This document shows positions 20,357-28,833 of a DNA stretch of 64,000 nucleotides, piece after piece. The first letter of the stretch is position 1. Every line of letters begins with the position of its first letter. The position numbers and the translations under genes are program-made. The notes below the pieces were generated by a model. That model was not told the origin of the DNA, searched no databases, and saw only the letters and a program-made list of their open reading frames with translations. Source of the stretch: Pseudomonas asplenii (GTDB lineage: Bacteria; Pseudomonadota; Gammaproteobacteria; Pseudomonadales; Pseudomonadaceae); assembly GCF_001293465.1 (NCBI RefSeq), contig NZ_JSYZ01000003.1:281901-345900 (forward strand), read 5' to 3'.

Positions 20357-21961
20357 CTATCGGCGCACGACCAGATACAAACCAATGGCCAGCATGACTG
20401 CCGCCGGCCAGTGACCCCATTCGTGCAGCGGCCCGTTGGCGGCGAGAAACGCGCCCCCCCCAAGATGCAGTGAGCCGAGCAGACGCAGCAGCCAGTCGTC
20501 CTTGCGCTTTTTGTACGGCGGCTGCGGGTCGGCGGCATGGGGCTGCGACAGGCGTTCGAGCAGGTCGCGGGTCATGTTGGCCAGGTGCGGCAGTTGCTCG
20601 ACCTGGCTCTGCAGGTTGCCCAGCAGGGTTTTCGGGCTGACCCGTTCGCGCATCCAGCGTTCGAGGAACGGCTGCGCGGTGCTCCACAGGTCCAGTTCCG
20701 GGTACAGCTGGCGGCCCAGGCCTTCGATGTTGAGCAGGGTCTTCTGCAGCAGCACCAGCTGTGGCTGGACTTCCATGTTGAAGCGCCGCGCGGTCTGGAA
20801 CAGGCGCATCAGCACCTGGCCGAAGGAGATGTCCTTCAGCGGCTTTTCGAAGATCGGTTCGCAGACGGTGCGGATCGCCGCCTCGAACTCGTTGAGTCGG
20901 GTGTCCGCCGGAACCCAGCCCGAGTCGATATGCAACTGGGCGACGCGGCGGTAGTCACGCTTGAAGAAGGCGAACAGGTTGCGGGCCAGGTAGTCCTGGT
21001 CCTGCGGAGTCAGGCTGCCGACGATGCCGCAGTCGATGGCGATGTACTGCGGACTCCACGGCTTGACGGTGCTGACGAAGATATTGCCGGGGTGCATGTC
21101 GGCGTGGAAGAAGCTGTCGCGGAACACCTGGGTGAAGAAGATCTCCACGCCGCGTTCGGCGAGCAGCTTCATGTCGGTACGCTGGTCGGCCAGGGTCGCG
21201 AGGTCGGTGACCTGGATGCCGTAGATGCGCTCCATCACCAGCACCTTCGGCCGGCACCAGTCCCAGTAGACCTGGGGCACGTACATCATGTCCGAGCCTT
21301 CGAAGTTGCGCCGCAACTGGCTGGCATTGGCCGCCTCGCGCAGCAGGTCGAGCTCGTCGTAGATGGTCTTCTCGTAGTCGCTGACCACGTCCACCGGGTG
21401 CAGCAGGCGGGCGTCGGCGGAGAGCCGCTCGGCCGTGCGGGCGAGCAGGAACAGCCAGGCCAGGTCTTGGGCAATCACCGGCTTGAGACCTGGACGGATG
21501 ACTTTCACCACCACTTCCTCGCCGCTCTTGAGCTGCGCGGCGTGGACCTGGGCCACCGAGGCCGAGGCCAGCGGTTCGATGTCGAAGCGGCTGAAGACTT
21601 CGCCGATCTTGCGGCCCAGTTGCGACTCGATCAGCTCCACGGCTTTCTGCGGGTCGAACGGTGGGACACGGTCCTGCAGCAGCATCAGCTCGTCGGCGAT
21701 GTCCTCTTGCAGCAGGTCGCGACGGGTCGAGAGGATCTGCCCGAACTTGATGAAGATCGGTCCCAGGTCCTGCAGGGCCAGGCGCAGCCGTGCACCGCGG
21801 CTCAGGTCCAGCGGCTTGCGCGGCAACCAGCGCCACGGCAGGGCGAAACGCAATGCCAGGAGGAACCAGGGCAGGGGCAGGTCGAACAGCAGGTCATCGA
21901 GACGGTAGCGGATGACCACGCGCAGGATGCGTAACAGACGGCGGACGGCGAGCAGCTTCAT
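20357..21961 (-). CDS. ubiB: Ubiquinone biosynthesis regulatory kinase-like protein UbiB
   Basis: Membrane-anchored ADCK/ABC1 family ATPase needed for coenzyme Q assembly. 534 aa. The signature KxGQ ([14 protein letters not shown], about residue 72), the Ala-rich nucleotide loop [21 protein letters not shown] lysine and the [10 protein letters not shown] catalytic-loop aspartate are present. Two C-terminal hydrophobic stretches (about 495-533) would anchor it. It overlaps the end of ubiJ by four bases. Confidence 0.96.
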   Translation of the reverse strand: MKLLAVRRLLRILRVVIRYRLDDLLFDLPLPWFLLALRFALPWRWLPRKPLDLSRGARLRLALQDLGPIFIKFGQILSTRRDLLQEDIADELMLLQDRVPPFDPQKAVELIESQLGRKIGEVFSRFDIEPLASASVAQVHAAQLKSGEEVVVKVIRPGLKPVIAQDLAWLFLLARTAERLSADARLLHPVDVVSDYEKTIYDELDLLREAANASQLRRNFEGSDMMYVPQVYWDWCRPKVLVMERIYGIQVTDLATLADQRTDMKLLAERGVEIFFTQVFRDSFFHADMHPGNIFVSTVKPWSPQYIAIDCGIVGSLTPQDQDYLARNLFAFFKRDYRRVAQLHIDSGWVPADTRLNEFEAAIRTVCEPIFEKPLKDISFGQVLMRLFQTARRFNMEVQPQLVLLQKTLLNIEGLGRQLYPELDLWSTAQPFLERWMRERVSPKTLLGNLQSQVEQLPHLANMTRDLLERLSQPHAADPQPPYKKRKDDWLLRLLGSLHLGGGAFLAANGPLHEWGHWPAAVMLAIGLYLVVRR

Positions 21962-22575
21962 GCGTTATCGCTGGAATTGAGGGATCGGGAGAGGCGTTCG
22001 AAACGTGCCTCGAGTCGTTCTAGATCGAGCTTGAGCCGGTCGAGTTCGGCGAAACGGGCTTCGGCCTCGTGTTTGCCGACCAGTGCCCGCGACTCTTCGC
22101 TGAGGTACTCGGCCAGGTTCTGGTTCAGGCTGGCGAAACCCTGCCGGTACCAGCCGGCACGGCTGCGCAGGTGGCCACTGACCAGTTGCGTGGCGACCGG
22201 GCCGAGCCAGCGCGACAGCTCGTACTCCCAGTCCAGCTCCAGGTCCTGCAGCACCCCGGCCAGGTCCAGCAGCACCGCGCTGTCGCCTTCCAGGTGCACG
22301 TCCGGGCCATGCAGCACGGCGCTCTTGTCCTTGCTCAGGGCCAGGTGGAGCAGGCTGGTGGTGGACGCACGGAGGATGCAGTCGGCCTCGGCGGCCCAGT
22401 GGGCGGCCAGCAGCAGGCCTTCGTCGCTGGGCAGGATGAACAGCTTCAAGGCCGGGCTGTCGACCTCGATGACCTTGCCCGTCAGGTGCCCGAGACGGCC
22501 CAGGGCAGTGCTGTCCAGGCGCAGCACACGGTTGAGGCCGTGTTCGACGCCGGCGAGAAGGCCGCTGAGCAGCAT
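21958..22575 (-). CDS. ubiJ: Ubiquinone biosynthesis accessory factor UbiJ
   Basis: 205-aa protein with an SCP2-type lipid-binding domain in the first 120 residues and a long Leu/Glu/Arg coiled coil at the end ([20 protein letters not shown]). UbiJ is a scaffold of the soluble ubiquinone-synthesis complex. The assignment rests on the ubiE-ubiJ-ubiB order conserved in gamma-proteobacteria and the domain layout. It starts one base from the ubiE stop and overlaps ubiB. Confidence 0.92.
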   Translation of the reverse strand: MLLSGLLAGVEHGLNRVLRLDSTALGRLGHLTGKVIEVDSPALKLFILPSDEGLLLAAHWAAEADCILRASTTSLLHLALSKDKSAVLHGPDVHLEGDSAVLLDLAGVLQDLELDWEYELSRWLGPVATQLVSGHLRSRAGWYRQGFASLNQNLAEYLSEESRALVGKHEAEARFAELDRLKLDLERLEARFERLSRSLNSSDNA

Positions 22576-23345
22576 CAGGGCTTGATGCCGCGGTGCAGGG
22601 CGACGATGCCCGAAGTCATGTTGTGGTAGGTCACGCGGTCGAAGCCGGCGTCCACCATCATCGACTTGAGCGTTTCCTGGTCCGGGTGCATGCGGATCGA
22701 TTCGGCCAGGTAGCGATAGCTTTCCGAGTCGTTGGTGATCAGCTTGCCGGCCAGTGGCATGAAGGCGAACGAGTAGGCGTCGTAGACCTTGGACATCAGC
22801 GCGTTGGTTGGCTTGGAGAACTCCAGCACCAGCAGGCGGCCACCGGGCTTGAGCACCCGCAGCATGGAGCGCAGGGCATCTTCCTTGTGGGTGACGTTGC
22901 GCAGGCCGAAGGCGATGGTCACGCAGTCGAAGTGGTTGTCCGGGAACGGCAGCTTCTCGGCGTCGGCCTGGACGAACTCGATATTGCCGGCCACCCCGCG
23001 ATCCAGCAGGCGATCACGGCCGACCTTGAGCATGGAGGCGTTGATATCGGCCAGCACCACCTGGCCGGTGGGACCCACCAGGTGCGAGAACTTCGCCGCC
23101 AGGTCGCCGGTGCCGCCGGCGATGTCCAGCACCCGGTTACCGGGGCGCACGCCCGACAGCTCGATGGTGAAACGCTTCCACAGGCGGTGCATGCCGCCGG
23201 AAAGGACGTCGTTCATCAGGTCGTACTTGGCGGCCACCGAGTGAAAGACTTCGGCGACTTTGCCGGCCTTTTCGCTTTCCGGCACATTCTTGTAGCCGAA
23301 GTGTGTGGTGGGTTCGGCATCGCTGCCTTTGCGCTGATCAGTCAT
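22575..23345 (-). CDS. ubiE: Ubiquinone/menaquinone biosynthesis C-methyltransferase
   Basis: SAM-dependent C-methylation of the quinone ring in ubiquinone synthesis. 256 aa. Class I motifs: [12 protein letters not shown] (SAM-binding), ADINASML, and the UbiE signatures THFGYKNVP and [17 protein letters not shown]. The ATG at 23345 begins [11 protein letters not shown] like orthologues; 21 more open codons upstream are not needed. First gene of a long minus-strand run towards mcpK. Confidence 0.97.
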   Translation of the reverse strand: MTDQRKGSDAEPTTHFGYKNVPESEKAGKVAEVFHSVAAKYDLMNDVLSGGMHRLWKRFTIELSGVRPGNRVLDIAGGTGDLAAKFSHLVGPTGQVVLADINASMLKVGRDRLLDRGVAGNIEFVQADAEKLPFPDNHFDCVTIAFGLRNVTHKEDALRSMLRVLKPGGRLLVLEFSKPTNALMSKVYDAYSFAFMPLAGKLITNDSESYRYLAESIRMHPDQETLKSMMVDAGFDRVTYHNMTSGIVALHRGIKP

Positions 23346-23401
23346 ATCGCTGTCACCAGAAGAGAATGCGGGCCATTCTAATCCCGGTAGCCGGCTTTGT
23401 C

Positions 23402-23428
23402 TTGGCAAAGGCGGAATGTAAGTATAGT
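23402..23428 (+). promoter_or_regulatory. Candidate sigma70 promoter for the PHA-associated small gene
   Basis: TATAGT at 23423-23428 is a good -10. A TTGGCA at 23402-23407 lies 15 bases upstream (CTTGGC gives 16), a slightly short spacer. It sits in the ubiE/PHA divergent spacer, 74 bases before the next start codon. Confidence 0.4.
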
Positions 23429-23502
23429 GGGCGACCGGGACGGATTGACGCAGCGCAGTTCAAGGCCGCCCCGGCCTACATTCATGGAACAGGAGTCAAT
23501 CG

Positions 23503-23778
23503 ATGGCCCGGATTAGTGTCGAGCGTGCCCATCATCTCGGTCTGGCAGGCGCGCGTGAGAAGGCCGAGGCGCTGGTGCAGAAACTGGCCGACCAGTATGG
23601 CCTGGCGCCGCGTTGGTCGGGTGATACCGTCAGCCTCAAGCGCTCCGGCGTCAGCGGCGAGGTGACGATCGCCGAGGACCGGATCAGGGTGGATGTCGAG
23701 CTGGGCATGCTGATGTCGGCCATGAGCGGCACCATCAAGAGCGAGATCGAGAAGGCGCTGGACAAGGCGCTGGCCTGA
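23503..23778 (+). CDS. Polyhydroxyalkanoic acid system family protein
   Basis: 91-aa soluble protein of the family seen beside PHA granule genes (PHA_gran_rgn type). It begins MARISVERAHHLG, has the VSLKRSGVSGEVTI middle and ends with an amphipathic helix (IKSEIEKALDKAL). Biochemical role not established to my knowledge. It lies between the ubi run and phaI, reading towards phaI, with a GGAG-type ribosome site (CAGGAG) at about 23489-23494. Confidence 0.85.
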   Translation: MARISVERAHHLGLAGAREKAEALVQKLADQYGLAPRWSGDTVSLKRSGVSGEVTIAEDRIRVDVELGMLMSAMSGTIKSEIEKALDKALA

Positions 23779-23964
23779 ACCCGTCGGATCCGAACCTGTG
23801 GCAGTCAATCCTGTGGGAGCCGGCTGCCACGGGTGAATCCTGTTTCCACAAGTGACCCCTGGCCACATCGGTTAGGGTGCCCATTCTAATTTTTGCCACT
23901 ACTTTGTGCTGCAGTCCCCGCTTGCGCGGGCAGTTCCTCCAACCGTTCACGTGTGAGGTGCACC

Positions 23965-24387
23965 ATGGCCAAAGTCAGTCTGAAGAAAAAATCCGACGTT
24001 CAGCCCACCGCCCTGGCTGAAGTGAAACTCTATGCCCGCAGGATCTGGTTGGCGGGTCTGGGCGCCTACGCCAAGGTCGGCAAGGAAGGCAGCGAGTACT
24101 TCCAGGAACTCGTCAAGGCCGGCCAAGCAATTGAAAAGGAAGGGAAAAAGGCTGTCGACGCGAAGCTTGAAGCCGCCAACAGCCAGATCGACAGCGTGAA
24201 GAGCGATGTCAGCGGCCTCAAGGGGCGGGTCGAAGTGCAACTGGACAAGGTCGAGAAAGCGTTCGACAGCCGTGTCGCCAGTGCCTTGAATCGCATCGGG
24301 ATTCCGTCTAAACATGACGTTGAGGCACTCTCTGCTAAGCTCGATGAGTTGACGGCATTGCTCGAACGTGTCGCGCGTAAACATTAA
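23965..24387 (+). CDS. phaI: Granule-associated phasin PhaI
   Basis: 140-aa phasin coating medium-chain PHA granules. ATG at 23965 after GAGGTG; an open frame 24 codons longer looks like leader. The amphipathic phasin core (YARRIWLAGLGAYAKVG and a long charged helix VEVQLDKVEKAFDSRV) is shared with PhaF, and ALNRIGIPSKHDVEAL leads into a leucine-rich helix that may oligomerise. It has no basic tail. phaF follows after 10 bases. Confidence 0.94.
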   Translation: MAKVSLKKKSDVQPTALAEVKLYARRIWLAGLGAYAKVGKEGSEYFQELVKAGQAIEKEGKKAVDAKLEAANSQIDSVKSDVSGLKGRVEVQLDKVEKAFDSRVASALNRIGIPSKHDVEALSAKLDELTALLERVARKH

Positions 24388-24397
24388 GGAGAACGGG

Positions 24398-25285
24398 ATG
24401 GCTGGCAAGAAGAATACTGAGAAAGAAGGCAGCTCGTGGATCGGGAAGGTTGAGCAATACTCCCGCAAGATCTGGCTGGCCGGTTTAGGCGTGTACTCGA
24501 AAATCGACAGTGACGGCAGCAAGGTCTTCGAGAGCCTGGTGAAGGACGGTGAGAAAGCCGAGAAGCTGACCAAGAGTGCAGTGGGCAAGACTGTCGAGGC
24601 GGCCAAGGACTCCGCCGGTTCGGCCAAGTCGCGCATCACCGGCGTCAAGGAACGCGCCCTGGGCAAGTGGGACGAACTGGAGGAGGCTTTCGACAAGCGT
24701 CTGAACAGTGCCATCTCGCGTCTGGGTGTTCCCAGCCGCAATGAGGTCAAGGCCCTGCACAGCAAGGTCGACACCCTGACCAGGCAGATCGAGCAACTCA
24801 CTGGCCAGAAGGTGACCCCGGTGGCGGCGAAAGCGGCGGCAGCCAAACCGGCAGCGAAGACGGCGGCCAAGCCGCTGGCCAAGGCTGCGGCCAAACCCGC
24901 CGCCAAGCCGGCAGCTAAAACCGCTGCGGCCAAACCGGCAGCCAAGCCGGCTGCAAAACCCGCCGCCAAGCCTGCGGCCAAGACGGCGGCTGCCAAGCCT
25001 GCCGCGAAGCCAGCAGCCAAGCCGGTAGCCGCGGCCAAACCCGCCGCGAAACCAGCGGCCAAGCCTGCTGCGAAGCCGGCCGCTGCAAAACCGGCAGCCA
25101 AACCTGCCGCGAAACCTGCAGCGGTGAAAAAGCCTGCGGCGGCCAAGCCGGCCGTTGCCAAGCCGGCAACTCCTGCCGCGGCGAAACCGGCGGTGGCACC
25201 GACCACCACCAATTCGGTGTCCCCGGCTGCTCCAGCCGCTCCGGCTGCGGCCCCGGCTCCGTCGGCGCCGACCTCTCAGTCCTGA
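24398..25285 (+). CDS. phaF: Phasin PhaF with histone H1-like tail
   Basis: 295-aa PHA granule protein that also binds DNA and helps share granules between daughter cells. ATG after AAGGAG (24386-24391). Residues 1 to about 135 form a phasin domain parallel to PhaI (YSRKIWLAGLGVYSKI; NSAISRLGVPSRNEV). From about 145 the protein is a low-complexity tail of AAKP repeats, the histone-H1-like, positively charged DNA-binding part, ending in a Pro/Ala/Thr/Ser stretch. The repeats are obvious at the DNA level (24830-25180) and can vary in number between strains. Confidence 0.96.
   Translation: MAGKKNTEKEGSSWIGKVEQYSRKIWLAGLGVYSKIDSDGSKVFESLVKDGEKAEKLTKSAVGKTVEAAKDSAGSAKSRITGVKERALGKWDELEEAFDKRLNSAISRLGVPSRNEVKALHSKVDTLTRQIEQLTGQKVTPVAAKAAAAKPAAKTAAKPLAKAAAKPAAKPAAKTAAAKPAAKPAAKPAAKPAAKTAAAKPAAKPAAKPVAAAKPAAKPAAKPAAKPAAAKPAAKPAAKPAAVKKPAAAKPAVAKPATPAAAKPAVAPTTTNSVSPAAPAAPAAAPAPSAPTSQS
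24830..25180 (+). repeat. AAKP-coding repeat tract inside phaF
   Basis: Tandem degenerate 12-base units coding Ala-Ala-Lys-Pro, with GCCGGCAGCCAA-like variants repeated many times. Unit sequences differ at third positions, which suggests selection on the protein while limiting exact recombination. Confidence 0.75.
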
Positions 25286-25304
25286 GTGGCGCTTCGCGCA
25301 ATGG

Positions 25305-25336
25305 AAACGCCCGGTCTGTGAAGGCCGGGCGTTTTT
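25305..25336. terminator. Bidirectional intrinsic terminator between phaF and phaD
   Basis: Arms AAACGCCCGG (25305-25314) and CCGGGCGTTT (25325-25334) are perfect complements around a 10-base loop, followed by T's on the plus strand and with A's on the other side. It can end both phaIF and the opposing phaC1ZC2D transcript. Confidence 0.85.
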
Positions 25337-25383
25337 GTTTCGGGCTTGGCAGCCCTGTTCTGCTCCATACCTTGGGCCGGTTA

Positions 25384-26001
25384 TCAAGGCTCTTCGAGAT
25401 AACGCAAGGCCATCCGTTCAGTCGCCAACCGTGCCGGCGGCAGCAGGTGCGGCGCCACCAGCATCATGATCTGGTACACCACCAGCCGGACTTCGCCCTC
25501 GCGGCCCAGGATTCGCTGATAGTCCAGCGAGAACAGCAGGGTCAGGGTGATCTGTTCCACCAATTGCCCCAGCGCCTGGGTGTCGCTGACGATGAAGCCC
25601 TGGGTCTTCAACTGCGCCAGCAACGAGGCGAGGGTACGCTTGAGCGCGTTGAGCAGGTTGCGGATACCCCTGGCGAGCTTGGGCAGGCGGCCGGCCAGGT
25701 TGGACAGGTCCTGGAACAGGAAGCGGTACTGGGACAGGCGCTCGACGATCAGGTGCAGGAAGAACCAGTAGTCCTCCGGTGCCAGTTCGGCATCCGCCGG
25801 AGGGTTCAGCAGCGGTGCCAGCTCCGCCTGGAAGCGCTCGAAAAGCCCGAGTACCAGAGGCTCCTTGCCATGGAAGTGGTAGTAGAGATTGCCCGGGCTG
25901 ATCCCCAGTTCATTGGCGATTTCCATGGTCGAGACATTCGGTTCGCCCTTCTGGTTGAACAGTTGCAGTGTGCATTCAAGAATCCGGTCGCGGGTCTTCA
26001 T
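25384..26001 (-). CDS. phaD: TetR-family transcriptional regulator PhaD
   Basis: 205-aa regulator. The N-terminal helix-turn-helix (ILECTLQLFNQKG, STMEIANELGISPGNLYYHF) is typical TetR, and the C-terminal part is a helical ligand-binding domain. In P. putida PhaD activates the phaC1 and phaI promoters, probably responding to a CoA-linked intermediate. Last gene of the phaC1-phaZ-phaC2-phaD arm, 54 bases after phaC2. Confidence 0.94.
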   Translation of the reverse strand: MKTRDRILECTLQLFNQKGEPNVSTMEIANELGISPGNLYYHFHGKEPLVLGLFERFQAELAPLLNPPADAELAPEDYWFFLHLIVERLSQYRFLFQDLSNLAGRLPKLARGIRNLLNALKRTLASLLAQLKTQGFIVSDTQALGQLVEQITLTLLFSLDYQRILGREGEVRLVVYQIMMLVAPHLLPPARLATERMALRYLEEP

Positions 26002-26055
26002 CCAGTCTTCTTAGGTTGGGTGTCACGGCTGCCGGGCAACCGTGTCCGGTGAGAG

Positions 26056-27738
26056 TCATCGCACCCGCACATAAGTGCCGGGTGCGGCTTCCATGGTTGG
26101 ATACCTGGCGTCGCCGAGGGTCAGCCGGGTTTCCTTGAGGGCTCCCGAGTGCGACTGGAGCCATTCCAGCCATTGTGGCCACCAGCTGCCCTGGACCTGC
26201 CGACCATCGTAGTACCAGGCCCGCGGGTCGCTGCTCAGCTTGAGGTTTTCGATGTAGGTGGACTTGGGGTTGCCCGGCGGGTTGAGAATGCTCTGGATGT
26301 GGCCGCTGTTGGACAGCACGAAGCGGCGGTCGCCGCCCAGCAGCAGGGTCGAGCGATAGACCGCGTCCCATGGCGTGATGTGGTCGTTGATGCCGGCGAC
26401 ATGGAAACTGTCGACCGTGACTTTCTGCAGATCGATGGGCGTGCCGCAGACCTCCAGCCCGCCAGGGTGGCTGAGCGGGTTGTGCTTGAAGAAGTCCAGC
26501 AGGTCGCCATGCAGCGCGGCCGGCAGGCGGGTGTGGTCGTTGTTCCAGTAGAGGATGTCGAAGGCCGGCGGCTCCTTGCCCAGCAGGTAATTGTTGATCC
26601 AGTAGTTCCAGATCAGGTCATTGGGCCGCATCCAGGCGAACACCTTGGCCATGTCCCGGCCGTCCAGCACGCCTTGCTGGTAGGAGCGGCGCTTGGCTGC
26701 CTCCAGGGTCTGCTCGTCGACGAACAGGGTGGCCGGACTGTCCAGCCGGCTGTCGAGCAGGCTGACCAGGTAGGTGGCACTGGCGACCCGGCGCAACTGC
26801 CGCTTGCTCAGCAGGTAGCCTTGCAGGGCGGCGATGGTCAGGCCGCCGGCGCAGGCGCCCACCAGGTTGACCTCGCGGCTCGCGGTGATGCTCCGGCAGA
26901 CGTTCATCGCCTGCTCCACCGCCTCGACATAGCTCGACAGGCCCCATTCACGGTGGCGCACGTCGGGGTTGCGCCAGCTGATGATGAACACCTGCAGGCT
27001 GTTTTTCAGGGCGTACTGCACGAGGCTGTTGGTCGGGCTGAGGTCGAAGATGTAGTACTTGTTGATTTGTGGCGGCACGATCAGCAGCGGCCTGGCGTAT
27101 TGCCTTTCGCTCATCGGCCGATACTGGATCAGCTCCAGCAGCTCGTTGCGAAACACCACCGCCCCCTGGGTGGTGGCCACGGTCTTGCCGACTTCGAAGG
27201 CATGCTTGGTGACCTGGCTGGGCAGGCCGTTGTTGTGCAGCATGTCGTTCACCAGGTGGCTGATGCCGCGCACCAGGCTGTTGCCACCGGAATTGAACAG
27301 CTCCTTGACCGCCAGGGGGTTGAGCAGGGTGTTGGACGGCGCCACCGCATCGTTGAACAGCGTGAAGATGAAGTGCGCCCGGGCGCGCTCGTCATCGCTC
27401 ATCCGGCTTTCGTCGATCCAGTGCCGGACCTGGGTCTGCCACGCCAGGTAGGCCTGCAGGCCACGTCGGTAGAACGGGTTCAGGCTCCAGGCCGGGTCCG
27501 TGAAGCGCGAGTCACGTGGAGAGGGTTGGTGCGGTGTCTCGCCGAGCAACACCTTGCCCAACTGGTTCCCCAGCGCCAGCACATGCCGCGCCGTGTGCAG
27601 CGGGTTGCGCAGGCCGTGGGTGGCGACGCTGCGCAGGGTGGAGAGCAGATCCTGGCCGCGCAGGCCGGTAATCGCACTCTGTGCATTGATGGGCGTCGCG
27701 GCTGCGGGTAGCGAACCCGTCGCTGGTCTGTCTGGCAT
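26056..27738 (-). CDS. phaC2: Class II poly(3-hydroxyalkanoate) synthase 2
   Basis: Polymerises medium-chain 3-hydroxyacyl-CoA into PHA on the granule surface. 560 aa. The lipase-like box GACAGG places the catalytic Cys at residue 296; the Asp lies in GINDHITPW and the His in SNSGHIQ. SWRNP and NYLLGKEPPAFDIL are class II features. About half of the positions match phaC1 in the same window, so the two are old paralogues. Confidence 0.96.
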   Translation of the reverse strand: MPDRPATGSLPAAATPINAQSAITGLRGQDLLSTLRSVATHGLRNPLHTARHVLALGNQLGKVLLGETPHQPSPRDSRFTDPAWSLNPFYRRGLQAYLAWQTQVRHWIDESRMSDDERARAHFIFTLFNDAVAPSNTLLNPLAVKELFNSGGNSLVRGISHLVNDMLHNNGLPSQVTKHAFEVGKTVATTQGAVVFRNELLELIQYRPMSERQYARPLLIVPPQINKYYIFDLSPTNSLVQYALKNSLQVFIISWRNPDVRHREWGLSSYVEAVEQAMNVCRSITASREVNLVGACAGGLTIAALQGYLLSKRQLRRVASATYLVSLLDSRLDSPATLFVDEQTLEAAKRRSYQQGVLDGRDMAKVFAWMRPNDLIWNYWINNYLLGKEPPAFDILYWNNDHTRLPAALHGDLLDFFKHNPLSHPGGLEVCGTPIDLQKVTVDSFHVAGINDHITPWDAVYRSTLLLGGDRRFVLSNSGHIQSILNPPGNPKSTYIENLKLSSDPRAWYYDGRQVQGSWWPQWLEWLQSHSGALKETRLTLGDARYPTMEAAPGTYVRVR

Positions 27739-27866
27739 GAGTCAACACTCCTTCGTCATCAAGCTGATCAACCGATACATCGCATCGGACCGGGGCTGTC
27801 CACTGCCCCGTCCCTGACGTGCCCTGCCGATATCCTGCCGGTGGGCACGCTGCGAATGGGTGCCCC

Positions 27867-28724
27867 TCAGGTGCTCTTGAAGGGCGCCGGTTGCGGGTGC
27901 ATGACGGCCCGCTGACGTTCTTCGTCGAGGAACTTCATGATGATGGGCGCCACGGCTTCGGCCCGGGTGATCAGGAACAAGTGGCCGTCATCGATTATGT
28001 GTAGCTGGGCATTGGGAATACGCCAGGCCAGCAGGCGCATATTGATCAGCGGAATGAGCGGATCATCGTCGCCGGCCAGTACCAGGGTCGGCTGGCGGAT
28101 CTTGTGCAGCCAGTGGATGCTGGTCCAGCCGAGGCCGGCGAACAGTTGCCAGTAGTAGCCCAGCTTGCCGGCCGAACGCACCTTGGCCGCGTGTTCGGCG
28201 GCCAGGTGCGGATCGCGTCGGAAGGCGCCGCCGTAGATGGTCGGCGCGATACGGATGACGTGGGAGGGTTGAATGTAGCGGCGCGGGCTGGCCATGTTCC
28301 ACAGCACCTTGGGCTTGCCCGGGACCATGACCGCGCCGGCGGCGGTGGCCGCCAGGATCAGCTTCTTGCAACGCTCCGGATAATCGTGGGCGAACTGCTG
28401 CGCCAGTGCGCCACCCCAGGACACCCCGACCGCATTGACCTGGCCATAGTCCAGGTAGTCGAGCATCCGCGCGCTGAGCTTGGCCAGGCCGGGAAAGCGA
28501 TAGGGGCGGCTGGGTGTGGACGAACCACCGACGCCGGGGACGTCGAAGGCGATCACTTCGAGGTCCGGGTCCAACGCCTGGACGAACGGAAACACCAGCT
28601 CCAGGTTGGCGCCGATGCCGTTGAAAATCAGCAGTGGCGTCAGGTGTGGCTTGCCGGGGCGAACCGCGGTACGGATGGTCTGGCCGTCCAGCTCGATGGT
28701 TCTGAAAATGAACGGTTGCGGCAT
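27867..28724 (-). CDS. phaZ: Intracellular medium-chain PHA depolymerase
   Basis: Alpha/beta hydrolase that degrades stored PHA inside the cell. 285 aa. Nucleophile elbow GVSWGG has Ser102; acid residue in GDDDPLIP and histidine in DDGHLFL complete the triad. Lies between the two synthases, as in other mcl-PHA pseudomonads. Two direct repeats (28756-28787) lie 32-63 bases upstream of its start and an imperfect hairpin separates it from phaC1. Confidence 0.96.
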   Translation of the reverse strand: MPQPFIFRTIELDGQTIRTAVRPGKPHLTPLLIFNGIGANLELVFPFVQALDPDLEVIAFDVPGVGGSSTPSRPYRFPGLAKLSARMLDYLDYGQVNAVGVSWGGALAQQFAHDYPERCKKLILAATAAGAVMVPGKPKVLWNMASPRRYIQPSHVIRIAPTIYGGAFRRDPHLAAEHAAKVRSAGKLGYYWQLFAGLGWTSIHWLHKIRQPTLVLAGDDDPLIPLINMRLLAWRIPNAQLHIIDDGHLFLITRAEAVAPIIMKFLDEERQRAVMHPQPAPFKST

Positions 28725-28755
28725 GCTGCGAGCCCTGTGTTGAATCCTGCTTCTG

Positions 28756-28787
28756 TGTGCACGTGATCCCTCATGTGCACGCGATCC
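28756..28787. repeat. Pair of 14-bp direct repeats upstream of phaZ
   Basis: TGTGCACGTGATCC (28756-28769) and TGTGCACGCGATCC (28774-28787) differ at one base, with start points 18 bases apart. Both contain the palindrome GTGCAC. Position just before phaZ suggests a regulator site, but no known consensus is matched. Confidence 0.5.
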
Positions 28788-28821
28788 TTGCAGGAGTCGC
28801 CGTACCGCCGGCTCCTACAAG
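28787..28821 (-). terminator. Imperfect hairpin between phaC1 and phaZ
   Basis: CTTGCAGGAG (28787-28796) can pair imperfectly with CTCCTACAAG (28812-28821). The tail GGCTCCTACA resembles REP elements elsewhere in the window, so it may be a decayed REP. It could attenuate transcription from phaC1 into phaZ. Confidence 0.4.
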
Positions 28822-28833
28822 GGGCGGCGCGGT

